Shown here: positions 1 to 9,419 of the stretch, one piece after another
Position numbering within the stretch: the stretch's first letter is position 1
Layout: every line of letters begins with the position of its first letter
Assembly (NCBI GenBank): GCA_021325275.1
Contig: JAJPHL010000051.1
Coordinates: 19,294-83,293 of the forward strand
Length of the DNA: 64,000 nucleotides
Reading direction: 5' to 3'
From: Terriglobia bacterium
GTDB taxonomy: Bacteria; Acidobacteriota; Terriglobia; JAJPHL01
Notes under the pieces: generated by a model
Databases searched by the model: none
What the model saw: the letters and a program-made list of their open reading frames with translations, nothing else
What the model was told of the DNA's origin: nothing
Translations under genes and position numbers: made by a program

Positions 1-3000
1 GCGGAGACGAAGGGCGAGGTTGTACCTTCTGGTGCCCTCCTTGGCCACGTCGCGACATTCGAGAGACTTGTCAACGGCTTGGCGGAGGAACGCCACCGCT
101 TCCTCAGTTCGCCCGAGATCGTCGTCATATAAAATCCCGAGTTGATTCAGGGTACTCGCCTGCGCGGCGACGTCTCCAAGCCGTACCTTGATCGCGAGAG
201 ATTTGCGGTAGGCATCCTCCGCCGCTTCTGGCTGGCCCGCGTCTTGATACACCCTACCGGTCTGATGCCAAACCACGGCGACGCTGCCCGGCTCGTCCAA
301 CTGCGTGAACCACTCGCGCGCTTCGGCATAAGCGGCCAGAGCGTCCGTATAGCGCCGTTGCCACATACGAACGGTCCCAAGCTGGCCCTTGCCCACTGCG
401 ACACTCCGGCCATCACTGAGTTGCTCGCCGCGGCGGACGCTCTCTTCGTAGGCCGCAGCAGCTTCATCGAGTCGGCCCAGAGCCAGAAGACAATCACCTT
501 TTCTGCCGAAGCAGACAGTCACCATCTGTACGGCGGCTCTGTCAGCGCCGTCCTTCGCCACGACCTCGAAGCGCTGTCGAGCCTCGTTCAGCAACGGCAA
601 CGCCTGTTCCGACCGGCCCGCCGACTGCAACACTTGGCCAAGGAGATTGAATGCCATCGCCAGATCGTAAGCGGCCCCGCGATACGCCTGCCCGTCCGTC
701 GTCCGAGCCCGCTGGAGCAACTGCTGCGCGCCCTCGAGCGCCTCGTGCAACTGCCCTTTTTGAAGCTGCTGCTCGATGCGGTTAGCCGCCGCGTTGAAGC
801 GTGCGTGACTCCAAGCGTTGCCCAGCGCCGCAGCCGCAATGTCGCGCACGTGCCCCACGCGCTCCAGCAGCCGCGGCCTGCCGAGCATTGACAACAGAGT
901 GTAGAGCGACGTGGCCAGACCGATTGTCGCCTCGGCATCGCCCGCGCGCTGCACGAGGTCGAGCAGCGCAAAGAGGTTCGTCAGCTCCAGCACGGTCAGT
1001 GTCGCCGCGAGTTCGATGTGCTCGCTCTGTTGCTGCTCGAGGAACACGACATACGCGCGCATCTCCTCGACCCAGCGAACCATGAGCCGCTCGCGCTCCG
1101 CGGCGTCCATCCGCCCGCGCAGGTAAGGACAGAGTGCAGGATTGAGCGTGAGATGGCCGTAACGATTTGACGTCGCCAGCCCCGTCGCGATCAACTCTTC
1201 CGCCAGCGCGCCGATGTCCGCCTCTTCCCACTCCATCATCATGCCGAGCACGACCAAATTGACCCCGCCGTGAAATACACCGAGCACGCCCGCCCGCTCG
1301 CGGTTCGCGCCCGACATCCGCTGGAGGGAAAGCTCGACGCTAGCGAAGAGGGAATGCTCGCGACTACCGGGGAACTGCTGTTCCATCGCGGCCATCAGAT
1401 CGACGAGCGCTTCGCGGGTAGACTCGACGCCCCGGCTCCGCAATTCCGGGGCCAGCAACGCGAGGGTGCGGGCGTGGCAATGGACGGCATCCACGAGCAA
1501 CTCGATGGATTCGCGCGCCGCATCTAGCGTGGCACCCGCCCCGGCACCGCCCGCCACATTCAGCGCGCGCTCGACGAGCTTTACGGCGTCTTCGGTGTCG
1601 AGCCGGTGCAGTTCGCGCCGGTGGTGGAGCACGTCGAAGGGCGCGGGCAGCGCCTCTCGGCTGGTGAAGACGAGTCGCGTATCGCCCGCCTTCAACAGGC
1701 GTTCGGACAGGTCGAGGATTGCTTTCAACTCGCGGCCCGCTTCCTCGGACAGCGCCTCGGGCGTTTCGAGATAAGGTGGCAGGAGGATGCTTTCCATGTT
1801 GTCCACTACTAGCAGCGAGGATTGCTCGTGTAACGCACGCTCGACCTTCTGGATCGCACCTTCAAGATCGCCGGCCGCTGAAAACTCTCCGCTGACCAAC
1901 TGCCTTCCAATCTCATCCACGACCGCGCGCTGATTGCCGTGCGTCTCGACCGAGACGAATGCGGCGCGGCGGACCTGCTGCGACCGCACCATCCAGCGCG
2001 CGAACTCGGCGGCGAGCGCCGTCTTGCCTTCGCCGCCCTGTCCACGCAGGACGGCGTACGATTCGTGCCGCAGCAGGCGTTGGAGCGCCAGCAATTCCCG
2101 GCTGCGCCCAATGAAACCGGTCGCTGGAGCCTTCGGCAGGCTCCCGAGGCGTGACGCCAGAATTGTCCGCAGCACCTCTTGCGTCTGCGGCGCGTGCGTG
2201 CGGCGGAAGAGTTGCGGGTCGTCCTTTTCCTGGAAAAGCACGGGTACAAACCAGTCTTCCAGGTGCAATTCGCCTGCCCCGAAAATGCGCCCACGAAAAG
2301 TTTCTTCCTTCAAAAAGCGTTGGCCGTCGAGCATGGCATCGCCCACGCGCTTGCCGTGGGCGAGTCCTCCGTAGAACTTCTCCACAAACCGGCGCGCGGT
2401 CTCGACCAGCACGCTGTGGCTCATGGCCACGACGGAGGCGACGCCGCTTTGCAACAGCTCGGAAGCGACGGACTCGGAAGTGTCTTCGGCCTGGGCAGTT
2501 TGGCAAGCTTCGAGGAAAACGAGTGGAATCCGGTAGTGCTTTAGGAGCTGACCGAGTTTGTCGGTATGCACCGTCACGTGTCGGCGCTTCTCGAGCTTAT
2601 CGGTGTCCTGCGGATCTTCGAAGCAAAGTCCACCGAGGCCGACGTGGCGATCATAAACGCCGTGGCCGTCGAAGTGGACAACGTGATAGGGCTCACGGGC
2701 ATCGAAGGCGCGTTTGAGTTCCTTGCTCAAGGCCTCAAACGTGGGAGGACTGAGCACGTGAAGCCGCACGAGGCCTCCGAGTTCTTCCATGGCTTCGACC
2801 AGCGGCAGTGCGCTGGCGCGGTGGTCGATGTAACCACACGCCTCATCCTCAGGTCGCGCGGTAACGAGCAGGACGCGGATCGGCGCTGCGACAACGGAAA
2901 CGTCGAGTCTCAGGGTATTCGGCAGGCGCCGGCGGACGCGGGTGGGTTTCGCACCTTGAAAGAGAAAATCATGGCCATCGTGCAGCAATTCCCATGGCAG

Positions 3001-3912
3001 GCCGAGCAGGAGTGTGGCGGCCTCGCGGACCACAGCCGCGTCGGCGTCCGGGGTTCCGACTTCCAGAGACGCATCCACGTAAACGGAGAAGCGACGCGAC
3101 GCGTGTTCGCTGATCTTCGCCCACGCGTCGATAACATTTTCGCTGTGCGCAGCGGGAATCGCCTCGTCGTGCAGTTGCCGGCCCCACCTCACGAGATCCG
3201 CTTCGACCTTGCCCGCGCGGTCGCGGAAGTAGTGGCTCGGCCAAATGGCGTAGTGTTCCAGATACCAACTCAGCTCTGCGGCCTCGATGGGACCACTGGG
3301 AGCAATGAGCCGCCAACTTTGCGGGCTGAAGACTTTCGGCTGACCAGGATTCGACGGTTCATAGACGAGCCGGGCTCGGGCCGACGGGCGACGCACTCCG
3401 TTTTCTTCGTGGAACTTCAAATCCGTGAGTTCCAGGACGAGTTCCTCCAGCGGCTCGGCGGTTGGCTGTGTCGTCGCGGACTCTTCCGATGGGTGCCGTT
3501 TCCCCATCGCTACGAGGATTGGATGCATCGCTGCCTCGGCACCGCCGGGTGCGCTGCTGACAGCAAGGTAAATCGGCTTGTCGTCGAACAACACTCCAAG
3601 GGCGCCGAGCTTCGTGCCGTCGAGCGAAAGCGCAAAGACGGGAAACTGGTCCCGGCCGCGCCGATCCTGTACGTCGAGCGCGTGGCGCACTTCCTTAACG
3701 ACCCACTCCGACTGGAGCGAATTCGGGCTGACCACAACCGCAAAGGCCGAAGAGTCTTCGATGGCTTTCTTGATTTCCCGCGAAAGCGGATCGCCAGGTC
3801 GCAACTCGCGCGAATCGATCCACGCCTCCAGCTTAAGGCCGGCGAGTGTCAAGCGGAGTTCGCCGACGAACGCGTCGTCCTTCGAACTGTGGGAGATGAA
3901 GAGTCTCTGCAT
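1..3912 (-). CDS. TIR-CHAT-STAND NTPase-TPR fusion protein (3' end outside window)
   Basis: I translated this frame by hand: it is open from the ATG at 3912 to base 1 (1304 codons) and has no stop in the window. A TGA lies two codons upstream, so the start is fixed. Residues 1-~125 are a TIR domain opening RLFISHSSKDD, with S-x-WVVKEV placing a candidate catalytic Glu at E74. Residues ~230-540 are a CHAT (caspase-like) protease with His417 in HFDGHG and Cys470 in FLEACQTA. Residues ~600-960 are a STAND/NB-ARC ATPase: FIGR linker, P-loop GQGGEGKT (K630), Walker B LLVVDN (D704) and a later FTSRE motif. From ~1000 on the chain is helical TPR-like repeats. By family knowledge, TPRs sense, the NTPase oligomerises, CHAT cleaves and TIR consumes NAD; the defence role is inferred. 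No clear Shine-Dalgarno is seen. Confidence 0.9.
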   Translation of the reverse strand, partial: MQRLFISHSSKDDAFVGELRLTLAGLKLEAWIDSRELRPGDPLSREIKKAIEDSSAFAVVVSPNSLQSEWVVKEVRHALDVQDRRGRDQFPVFALSLDGTKLGALGVLFDDKPIYLAVSSAPGGAEAAMHPILVAMGKRHPSEESATTQPTAEPLEELVLELTDLKFHEENGVRRPSARARLVYEPSNPGQPKVFSPQSWRLIAPSGPIEAAELSWYLEHYAIWPSHYFRDRAGKVEADLVRWGRQLHDEAIPAAHSENVIDAWAKISEHASRRFSVYVDASLEVGTPDADAAVVREAATLLLGLPWELLHDGHDFLFQGAKPTRVRRRLPNTLRLDVSVVAAPIRVLLVTARPEDEACGYIDHRASALPLVEAMEELGGLVRLHVLSPPTFEALSKELKRAFDAREPYHVVHFDGHGVYDRHVGLGGLCFEDPQDTDKLEKRRHVTVHTDKLGQLLKHYRIPLVFLEACQTAQAEDTSESVASELLQSGVASVVAMSHSVLVETARRFVEKFYGGLAHGKRVGDAMLDGQRFLKEETFRGRIFGAGELHLEDWFVPVLFQEKDDPQLFRRTHAPQTQEVLRTILASRLGSLPKAPATGFIGRSRELLALQRLLRHESYAVLRGQGGEGKTALAAEFARWMVRSQQVRRAAFVSVETHGNQRAVVDEIGRQLVSGEFSAAGDLEGAIQKVERALHEQSSLLVVDNMESILLPPYLETPEALSEEAGRELKAILDLSERLLKAGDTRLVFTSREALPAPFDVLHHRRELHRLDTEDAVKLVERALNVAGGAGAGATLDAARESIELLVDAVHCHARTLALLAPELRSRGVESTREALVDLMAAMEQQFPGSREHSLFASVELSLQRMSGANRERAGVLGVFHGGVNLVVLGMMMEWEEADIGALAEELIATGLATSNRYGHLTLNPALCPYLRGRMDAAERERLMVRWVEEMRAYVVFLEQQQSEHIELAATLTVLELTNLFALLDLVQRAGDAEATIGLATSLYTLLSMLGRPRLLERVGHVRDIAAAALGNAWSHARFNAAANRIEQQLQKGQLHEALEGAQQLLQRARTTDGQAYRGAAYDLAMAFNLLGQVLQSAGRSEQALPLLNEARQRFEVVAKDGADRAAVQMVTVCFGRKGDCLLALGRLDEAAAAYEESVRRGEQLSDGRSVAVGKGQLGTVRMWQRRYTDALAAYAEAREWFTQLDEPGSVAVVWHQTGRVYQDAGQPEAAEDAYRKSLAIKVRLGDVAAQASTLNQLGILYDDDLGRTEEAVAFLRQAVDKSLECRDVAKEGTRRYNLALRLR

Positions 3913-4016
3913 ATCTCAGGATGCGGCGTCCGCAGGTGAGCAAGGCCTTCTTATAACCCCATGGCAGATTCGGTACCAGACTCTAACACATCACATGGGC
4001 GAACTGCCTTCCCGAA

Positions 4017-4309
4017 ATGGGACCTTCGATGTCCGAGCTTACTCACACCGGGACGCAAGGTAAGCTGCTGCGGGATGGAATCTACGGGATGGTCCGGCAT
4101 CCCCGGTACCTGAGCGCGGACCTTGGTTTGCTATCGAACGCCTTGTTCGTCAACTATCTCGGTCTCTATCTCCTTCTTGTCATTTTGATCCCCTTCGGAT
4201 ACGCGCTTTTGATCATGGAGGAGCGGGAGCTTGTGGATCGCTTCGGGGAAAGTACCGGCAATATCAGCGCGACATCCCGCAGTTGATTCCCCGCTTCCGC
4301 AAGGGCTAA
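4017..4309 (+). pseudogene. Remnant of an isoprenylcysteine/NnrU-type membrane methyltransferase, 5' truncated and frameshifted
   Basis: The frame from ATG 4017 reads LLRDGIYGMVRHPRYL, a hydrophobic stretch, and MEERELVDRFGE. This is the conserved C-terminal half of the ICMT/PEMT-like methyltransferase family. After FGE, at 4247-4252, the frame is lost. One extra base there would give EKYRQYQRDIPQLIPRF and a stop at 4307-4309, which is the usual family tail. The N-terminal membrane segments are missing, because only about 100 bases separate this from the divergent TIR-CHAT gene. I read it as a decayed fragment. A sequencing error could explain the frameshift but not the missing N-terminus. 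Confidence 0.7.
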
Positions 4310-4366
4310 AGGATTATTCGCACCGTAGCATGGCCGCCACCATCGCGCCTGGGCCGACTACTAACT

Positions 4367-4828
4367 TCAGCGTGCCGCCATTTGTCGCGCCCGCACCTCC
4401 GCCGCGCGCTTCAGACGCTGGAGCGAGTCGGCGACGCTGTTGTGCACGCGCCCGGGCATGCGATTCAGCAATCGAGCCCGCCACCCGGGCGGGAAGGAGA
4501 AGTCTCAGCCGTAGCGGAGCATGCAACTGCCCGCGTCGATCGGTGAACAGGAGATCCGGTTGTCGCCGACCAGCCCGAACGGCATGTTCGCGCGGAATCG
4601 GATCGCGTGCCGCACCGCGTCCACTTCCAGAATCTCGCCGTCGATGCGCAACCGCCGGCACAGCAGCCAGGCGAACAACCGTTGGCCGACCGCCGCCGGC
4701 CCTTCCGGCTCGACCCGCTCGATCGTCATCTCCCAGAACCCGCCGTAACCGGCTGGGTTCATCAGCAACTCCCAGACGACCTCGACCGGGGCCTGCACCC
4801 GGTCTGCCGGACACACGTTCACCGCCAT
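4367..4828 (-). pseudogene. SRPBCC (START-like) family protein interrupted by an in-frame TGA
   Basis: The ATG at 4828 has a strong purine-rich ribosome binding site (GGGGGAGG) 6 bases upstream, better than the ATG at 4870. The protein begins DRVQAPVEVVWELL and continues with a Bet v1-like beta core. A TGA at 4505-4507 follows LRYG. The same frame then continues DFSFPPGWRARLLN ... SVADSLQRLKRAAE to a TGA at 4367-4369, which is the expected C-terminal amphipathic helix of the fold. So one nonsense codon splits a 153-residue protein. Substrate and role are unknown. Stop-codon readthrough is possible, but decay is the simpler reading since the adjacent methyltransferase is also broken. Confidence 0.7.
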
Positions 4829-4970
4829 GTCTGCCTCCCCCTCTTCAGCCGTCGCCTTCAACTCTCGCACATCGCGGAGGAAGGCTCACCCATGCCTCCC
4901 GCGCCGATCGCTAAGAGGACTTCGTAAGGTCCGAGACGAGAGCCAAGTGTTAAAGACATGGCATCGGTGT

Positions 4971-5396
4971 TCAAGCCACCCTATCTAACCCGCTGTCGCT
5001 CTCGCGGCCGGCGATGTCCGCGCTCGTACGCGAGACCACCTGCCATCGGCCATCGACGCGCCGCCACACATCCATGAAGTATCCGTGCAACTCGCCCATT
5101 GGCTTGTCGTCAAACGTCGCGCGCAGGATGGGAAATTTAGAGGTGACTACACCGACCTCGCCATAAACACGCGCGACGATGGCGGTCTGCTCAAACTCCG
5201 TGACGTTGATGTGCTTAAAGAGGAAGTCGAGCCAAGTTGCGCGCGCAATGTCCCTGGTGTTGTCCCATTTGTGAAGCACGAAGTCGGGAGCCATCAAATC
5301 GTCCAGCGCTGCCCGGTCGCGACCGTTGATGGCCGTGCTCCAACGTTTCGAAAGTTCCACCAGTTGCGCCTCATCGCCCATAGCGTCGCGTGCCAT
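4971..5396 (-). CDS. NTF2-like (SnoaL/DUF4440) family protein
   Basis: The ATG at 5396 is preceded by GGAGGC at good spacing, so I prefer it to the upstream ATG at 5432. The 141-residue product has the cone-shaped NTF2-like pattern: a helical start (AQLVELSKRWSTAINGRD), the ALDDLMAPDFVLH element, a strand with VYGEVGVVTSKF, and a closing segment of the type YFMDVWRRVDGRWQVVSRTS. Such proteins are small enzymes or ligand-binding proteins, and the sequence does not tell which. No operon partner is evident. The gene looks intact, unlike its two neighbours. Confidence 0.75.
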   Translation of the reverse strand: MARDAMGDEAQLVELSKRWSTAINGRDRAALDDLMAPDFVLHKWDNTRDIARATWLDFLFKHINVTEFEQTAIVARVYGEVGVVTSKFPILRATFDDKPMGELHGYFMDVWRRVDGRWQVVSRTSADIAGRESDSGLDRVA

Positions 5397-5736
5397 GATT
5401 GCCTCCGTTTCCAAGTGGCCCGATTGTTTCACGGATTGGCTTCATCCACGCCCAAATAGCGCAGGAACATCCGCGGCAACTCCGCGCGCAAATGCTGGAG
5501 AGTTCATTTCAAATAGGCAGTCCGCGGCCCAAGTTGGCGTCTTGGAGATATATACTGATTCGCGCATCGGGAACCTTAAGCGCGGACGGTAAAACGCTGA
5601 CTGGCATGGGCCCTTCCACTCCTAGCGGTTCATCCGTCTCGCTGAAGGGAACGAAGCAGTAAACGGCATCAAAGCCTCATCGAAGCCAAGCGGCCGATTT
5701 GCAACGCTACAAACCTGTCTTACTTCTGACTTCCCC
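5397..5736. other. Intergenic stretch with a possible gene remnant
   Basis: No convincing gene lies between the NTF2-like start and the permease stop. At about 5570-5662 the plus strand reads SGTLSADGKTLTG ... VSLKGTKQ before a stop, resembling the last residues of secreted acidobacterial proteins with a 'GTLS-DG-T-TGT' ending. Nothing upstream in that frame looks protein-like, so I treat it as a possible relic only. Confidence 0.3.
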
Positions 5737-8229
5737 TCACTCTTGCCGCAAAGCTACGGTTGGATCCAGCCGCGACGCGCGACGCGCGGGCAGGTAGCTC
5801 GCCGCCAAGGCAACGGTTGCCAGCGCGGAGGCCGCGGCTAGCAGCGTCATCGGATCGTTCGAGTGCACGCCAAACAACAGCGACTCGATCGCGCGCGCGG
5901 CAAACAGCGCGAGCAGGGTTCCCAGTACGAGTCCGCCGGCGAGCAACGTCCCGGCCTCACGAAAGATCAGTCGCAACACATCGCCACGAACGGCTCCCAG
6001 CGCCATGCGGATGCCGATTTCATTGGTGCGCTGCGCCACCATGTAGGCGATCACGCCATACAATCCGATGGTCGCGAGCAAAACGGCCAGGCCGCCGAAG
6101 AATCCTGAGAGCGTGGCCATCAAGCGATCCCGCAACAACGTTTCGCTGATGATGGTTGGAAAACCGCTGAACCGGTAGCGAATGTCGGGATTCAGTTCCC
6201 GCAGCGTGGAGCGGATGGCCTCGACCAGCGGTCCCAAACTCGCCGTCGAGCGGATCATGATTCGGGTGCTGGTAAGCGGCGACGGCGTCTGGTTCAAGGA
6301 GCTAAAGACGATGGGCTTGAAATCCTCATGCAAGTCGAAGTACTTCGTATTCCTCACCAGCCCGACGATCTCGCAGATCGTCTCCGGCGTGCTCGGCGTG
6401 GCTTCAATCCAAAGCCGCTGGCCCACCGGATTCGCGCCGCCGGTGAACTTGCGGGCAAAGGCCTCGTTGACCACAACCGCGCGGGCGGATGTGGCGGTGT
6501 CGCGATCGTCCAACTCACGTCCCGCGAGCAAGGGCGTGCCGAGCGTCTTGAAATAAGCGGAGCCGATGAAGCTACGATAGACGTTGTCCGCGCCGTCGCG
6601 GCTGCGGCCGTCCATCCACATTGCGTTGCTCGATTGTCCACCGCCGACGGGAACTTGATCGGTCTCAGTCACTCCCTCGACACCGGGAAGCGCGCGCAGA
6701 CGATCGAGCATTTCGTGCCGAAACGCCGTCAAGCGGTCCGGCGGCAGATTCACGCCCGAAAATCTCACGGCTGCCACCAGCAGGCCATTCTGCTGGAATC
6801 CAGTCTCCAGAGTCATCAGTGTGCGCAGGCTTTCGACGAACAGGAGGGACGCGGCGAGCAGCACCAGCGATATCGCGATCTGCGAGGACACCAGGATTCG
6901 CCGGAGGCCAAAGCGCTCGCGGCCCGCGGTCATCCCGCGGCTGCCGGACTTCAGCACTTCGCCGGGCGAGGTCCGCGCGGCGCGCAACGCCGGCGTTAGC
7001 CCAAACAAGACGCAGGTGAGAATCGCCAATCCAGCGGTGAAGGCGAGCACGCGCCAATCCTGCCGCAGATCGACAAAGACGGCGGTGCCTTGGGTGTTGA
7101 GGAAAGAGACCAAGAGCCGGCTCAACGTGTGCGACAGCAGCAGACCGAGGCTCGCGCCCACGGCCGCGATCAGCAGACTCTCGGTCATCAACTGACGAAT
7201 CAATTGCCCGCGCGACGCGCCGATCGCCAACCGGACCGCGATCTCGCGTCCACGCGCACTGGCGCGCGCCAGCATCAGGTTGGCGAGGTTGGCGCAGGCG
7301 ATCAACAGCACCAGTCCAGCGATGCCCAGCAGCAACACCAGAGGATCGGAGTATTGTTCACGAAGCGGTGAAAGACCGGTTGCAGCGGAGACGGCCGTGA
7401 GCTTGATCGCCAGAAAGTTCTTGACGCTCACGGGAGGATAGCCCGCGGTGAGCGACGCCTCAAAAACCCCTGTGGACATTGCGCCAAGGCTGGCCGCGAC
7501 GCGTTCGAGCGGCATGCCGGGTTGCGGGCGTCCCATGACCACGAGCCACCAGTCGGTTCCGGAATCCAGGCGTCCGCTACCGCCGCGCACGGCGGCGTCC
7601 GAGCAGATCGGCAGGGCGATATCGAAATTCTGTCCCACTTCCAATCCGAAGAAGCTTTCCGGTGTGACGCCAATGACTTCGACCGGATGGTTATTCACGA
7701 CCACCTTTTTGCCGATCGCCGAGTCCTCGCCGCCGAACTCGCGTTGCCAAAAGGGATAGCTGACGACTGCGCCGGGCAATCCGCATCCGCGATGATCGTC
7801 GTGTGCGGTAAACACGCGTCCACGGACGGCGGGTACGCCGAGCACGCGGAAGAAGTCGCCGCTCACCCAGAGCCCGCGGCCGGGAATCATCTCGCCTTGC
7901 GGCGAGATATTGAACGTCTCCGTTCCCCAGGCAAAAATGCCGGAGAATACTTGCTGGCGGTTGCGAATCTGCTCCCAAATAGGGTTGGTCACGCCATCGA
8001 CCCCACGCTGCTGGTTCCCGCGGACGCCGTTCGAATCGACGAGCCGCGCCTGGACGAGAGTTTGCGGGTCCTTGACGGGGAGGGTGCTGAATCTTACGGC
8101 GTCGAGAAGCTGGAAGATGGCGGCATTCGCGCCGATACCGAGCGCCAGCGACAAGATTGCCACGGTCGCAAAACCCGGATTGAGACGAAGCGACCGCGCT
8201 GCATATCGTAGGTCTTTAAGCAGATTCAT
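5737..8229 (-). CDS. ADOP-type ABC transporter permease (duplicated MacB/FtsX)
   Basis: The 830-residue protein has an N-terminal DLRYAARSLRLNPGFATVAILSLALGIGANAAIF segment, a MacB-like periplasmic core, an FtsX membrane block around residues 285-440 (LIACANLANLMLARA), a second start-like helix (RRILVSSQIAISLVLL), a second periplasmic core and a second FtsX block ending LPARRASRLDPTVALRQE. This order and length match the acidobacterial duplicated orphan permeases. No ATPase gene or PadR-like regulator is adjacent, which fits 'orphan'. The ATG at 8229 lies 9 bases after GAGGTG; a GTG at 8241 is the alternative start. The substrate is unknown. Relatives of MacB export peptides, antibiotics or lipoproteins. 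Confidence 0.92.
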   Translation of the reverse strand: MNLLKDLRYAARSLRLNPGFATVAILSLALGIGANAAIFQLLDAVRFSTLPVKDPQTLVQARLVDSNGVRGNQQRGVDGVTNPIWEQIRNRQQVFSGIFAWGTETFNISPQGEMIPGRGLWVSGDFFRVLGVPAVRGRVFTAHDDHRGCGLPGAVVSYPFWQREFGGEDSAIGKKVVVNNHPVEVIGVTPESFFGLEVGQNFDIALPICSDAAVRGGSGRLDSGTDWWLVVMGRPQPGMPLERVAASLGAMSTGVFEASLTAGYPPVSVKNFLAIKLTAVSAATGLSPLREQYSDPLVLLLGIAGLVLLIACANLANLMLARASARGREIAVRLAIGASRGQLIRQLMTESLLIAAVGASLGLLLSHTLSRLLVSFLNTQGTAVFVDLRQDWRVLAFTAGLAILTCVLFGLTPALRAARTSPGEVLKSGSRGMTAGRERFGLRRILVSSQIAISLVLLAASLLFVESLRTLMTLETGFQQNGLLVAAVRFSGVNLPPDRLTAFRHEMLDRLRALPGVEGVTETDQVPVGGGQSSNAMWMDGRSRDGADNVYRSFIGSAYFKTLGTPLLAGRELDDRDTATSARAVVVNEAFARKFTGGANPVGQRLWIEATPSTPETICEIVGLVRNTKYFDLHEDFKPIVFSSLNQTPSPLTSTRIMIRSTASLGPLVEAIRSTLRELNPDIRYRFSGFPTIISETLLRDRLMATLSGFFGGLAVLLATIGLYGVIAYMVAQRTNEIGIRMALGAVRGDVLRLIFREAGTLLAGGLVLGTLLALFAARAIESLLFGVHSNDPMTLLAAASALATVALAASYLPARRASRLDPTVALRQE

Positions 8230-8426
8230 GGTTGAACGCACCTCTTCAGCTTTTTAGACTGATCCCACCGCAGTTCGACAGCAAAACTTTCTTTTCGCGG
8301 CGGGAGTCTGTGGCTGAAGCGAGCGGAACGCGGTCCATTACTACGGGCAGGGATTTCAGGACAGACGCTGCCCCTCTTGCTCCACGCGATTTCGAGGGAA
8401 CAGTGAGCCATGCCCGAAGGACTTCG

Positions 8427-9407
8427 TTACCTTCGCAACAGTCGTTGCGTGAACGATCGTCGCGACGGAGAAAATTGCCCCGCCGCCGCACGCAAGTAAG
8501 GATGAAACTCGCGGCGCCAGTATTCGAAATATCCCGTGGTGTGAATCTCGTGCAGCGTCTGCGCGTAGTGATCGAACAACGGACCCAGCAGCAGCGCGCC
8601 CGTGCGTTTACCGGCGATTCCTACGCCCTTCGAGACTTTTAGCAATCCGCCGGGCAATCGTCGCACTGCCGACATCGCCATCAACGAGGACAGCGCGAAC
8701 ACCGGCACTTTTTGACGCGCGGCCTCGCGCTTCATTTCGATCCAGCGCAAACGCAACGACGGTCCCGAAGGCAATGCGGCGCGCGACGGCGATCGCATAC
8801 CCGCGACCTCGCGGCGCAACTCCGCCCATTCGCGCCGCAAACTCGGGATGTCCAGCGGCGGGGTCGCGAAGGCGTCGGCCACCCGCGACGCGCTTTTCTC
8901 CAAGCCGTCGAGGAGTTGATCCATGCTTTGCAAGTTCGACGACGGTGTGTCCGCGTCGAGCAAACCTTCTTCGCGCAAACTCGCGGCGATTTCCTGAATC
9001 AAATGCCGTCCCGTTCCCGAAAGATCGGCGAGCGCCGCCATCACCCACACCGGCGACGCGCGAAACGCCAGGATTCCCACCAACTCCAGGCCGTTGCCCG
9101 CCGAGCGGCGCGCCAAAAAATCGCGCGCCAGCGAGCCTTCCTCGGGAAACGCGCCTTGCACCTGTCCGACGCGTTCGACGACGAAGCGCAACGTCGCCTC
9201 CACGACCGATCGATAGAATTTCGTGCGGCGCAACGCGGCGGGTAGTGTCACTTGGCCGATCTGCGCGACCAAACCGCCGCCCAGCGCGGCCATCGAACGA
9301 ATCACGCGCTCGGGAAGCGACAGCACGTAGAACCCCGGCCGGCGTTTGGTCCGTTCCGCCGTGCTAGAATCTACTGACGGCGGCGCGCTTTCGCTCTCAA
9401 CTTTCAT
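8427..9407 (-). CDS. Conserved-looking protein of unknown function
   Basis: I do not recognise this 326-residue protein. It has no signal peptide. The first third contains weakly hydrophobic helices (VIRSMAALGGGLVAQIGQVTLPAAL), the middle is acidic and helical (LIQEIAASLREEGLLD; MDQLLDGLEKSASRV), and the C-terminus is basic (SPSRRSFTQRLLRR). The first part faintly resembles EcsC-like membrane-associated proteins, but I cannot support that. Its ATG is only 12 bases from the ATG of the divergent carbamoyltransferase gene, so the two share a start region. Codon use and the long clean frame favour a real gene. Confidence 0.7.
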   Translation of the reverse strand: MKVESESAPPSVDSSTAERTKRRPGFYVLSLPERVIRSMAALGGGLVAQIGQVTLPAALRRTKFYRSVVEATLRFVVERVGQVQGAFPEEGSLARDFLARRSAGNGLELVGILAFRASPVWVMAALADLSGTGRHLIQEIAASLREEGLLDADTPSSNLQSMDQLLDGLEKSASRVADAFATPPLDIPSLRREWAELRREVAGMRSPSRAALPSGPSLRLRWIEMKREAARQKVPVFALSSLMAMSAVRRLPGGLLKVSKGVGIAGKRTGALLLGPLFDHYAQTLHEIHTTGYFEYWRREFHPYLRAAAGQFSPSRRSFTQRLLRR

Positions 9408-9419
9408 GCTGACGCTTTC

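Noticed and set aside
2566..3939. A 457-codon plus-strand open frame opposite the TIR-CHAT gene
   Set aside because: It is antisense to a minus-strand frame with clear TIR, CHAT and P-loop motifs, shows no recognisable domain and has the Arg/His-rich composition of a shadow frame.
5505..5662. Plus-strand frame ending ADGKTLTG...LKGTKQ as a gene
   Set aside because: Only the last ~30 residues look protein-like; upstream sequence and start are unconvincing, so it is noted only as a possible relic.
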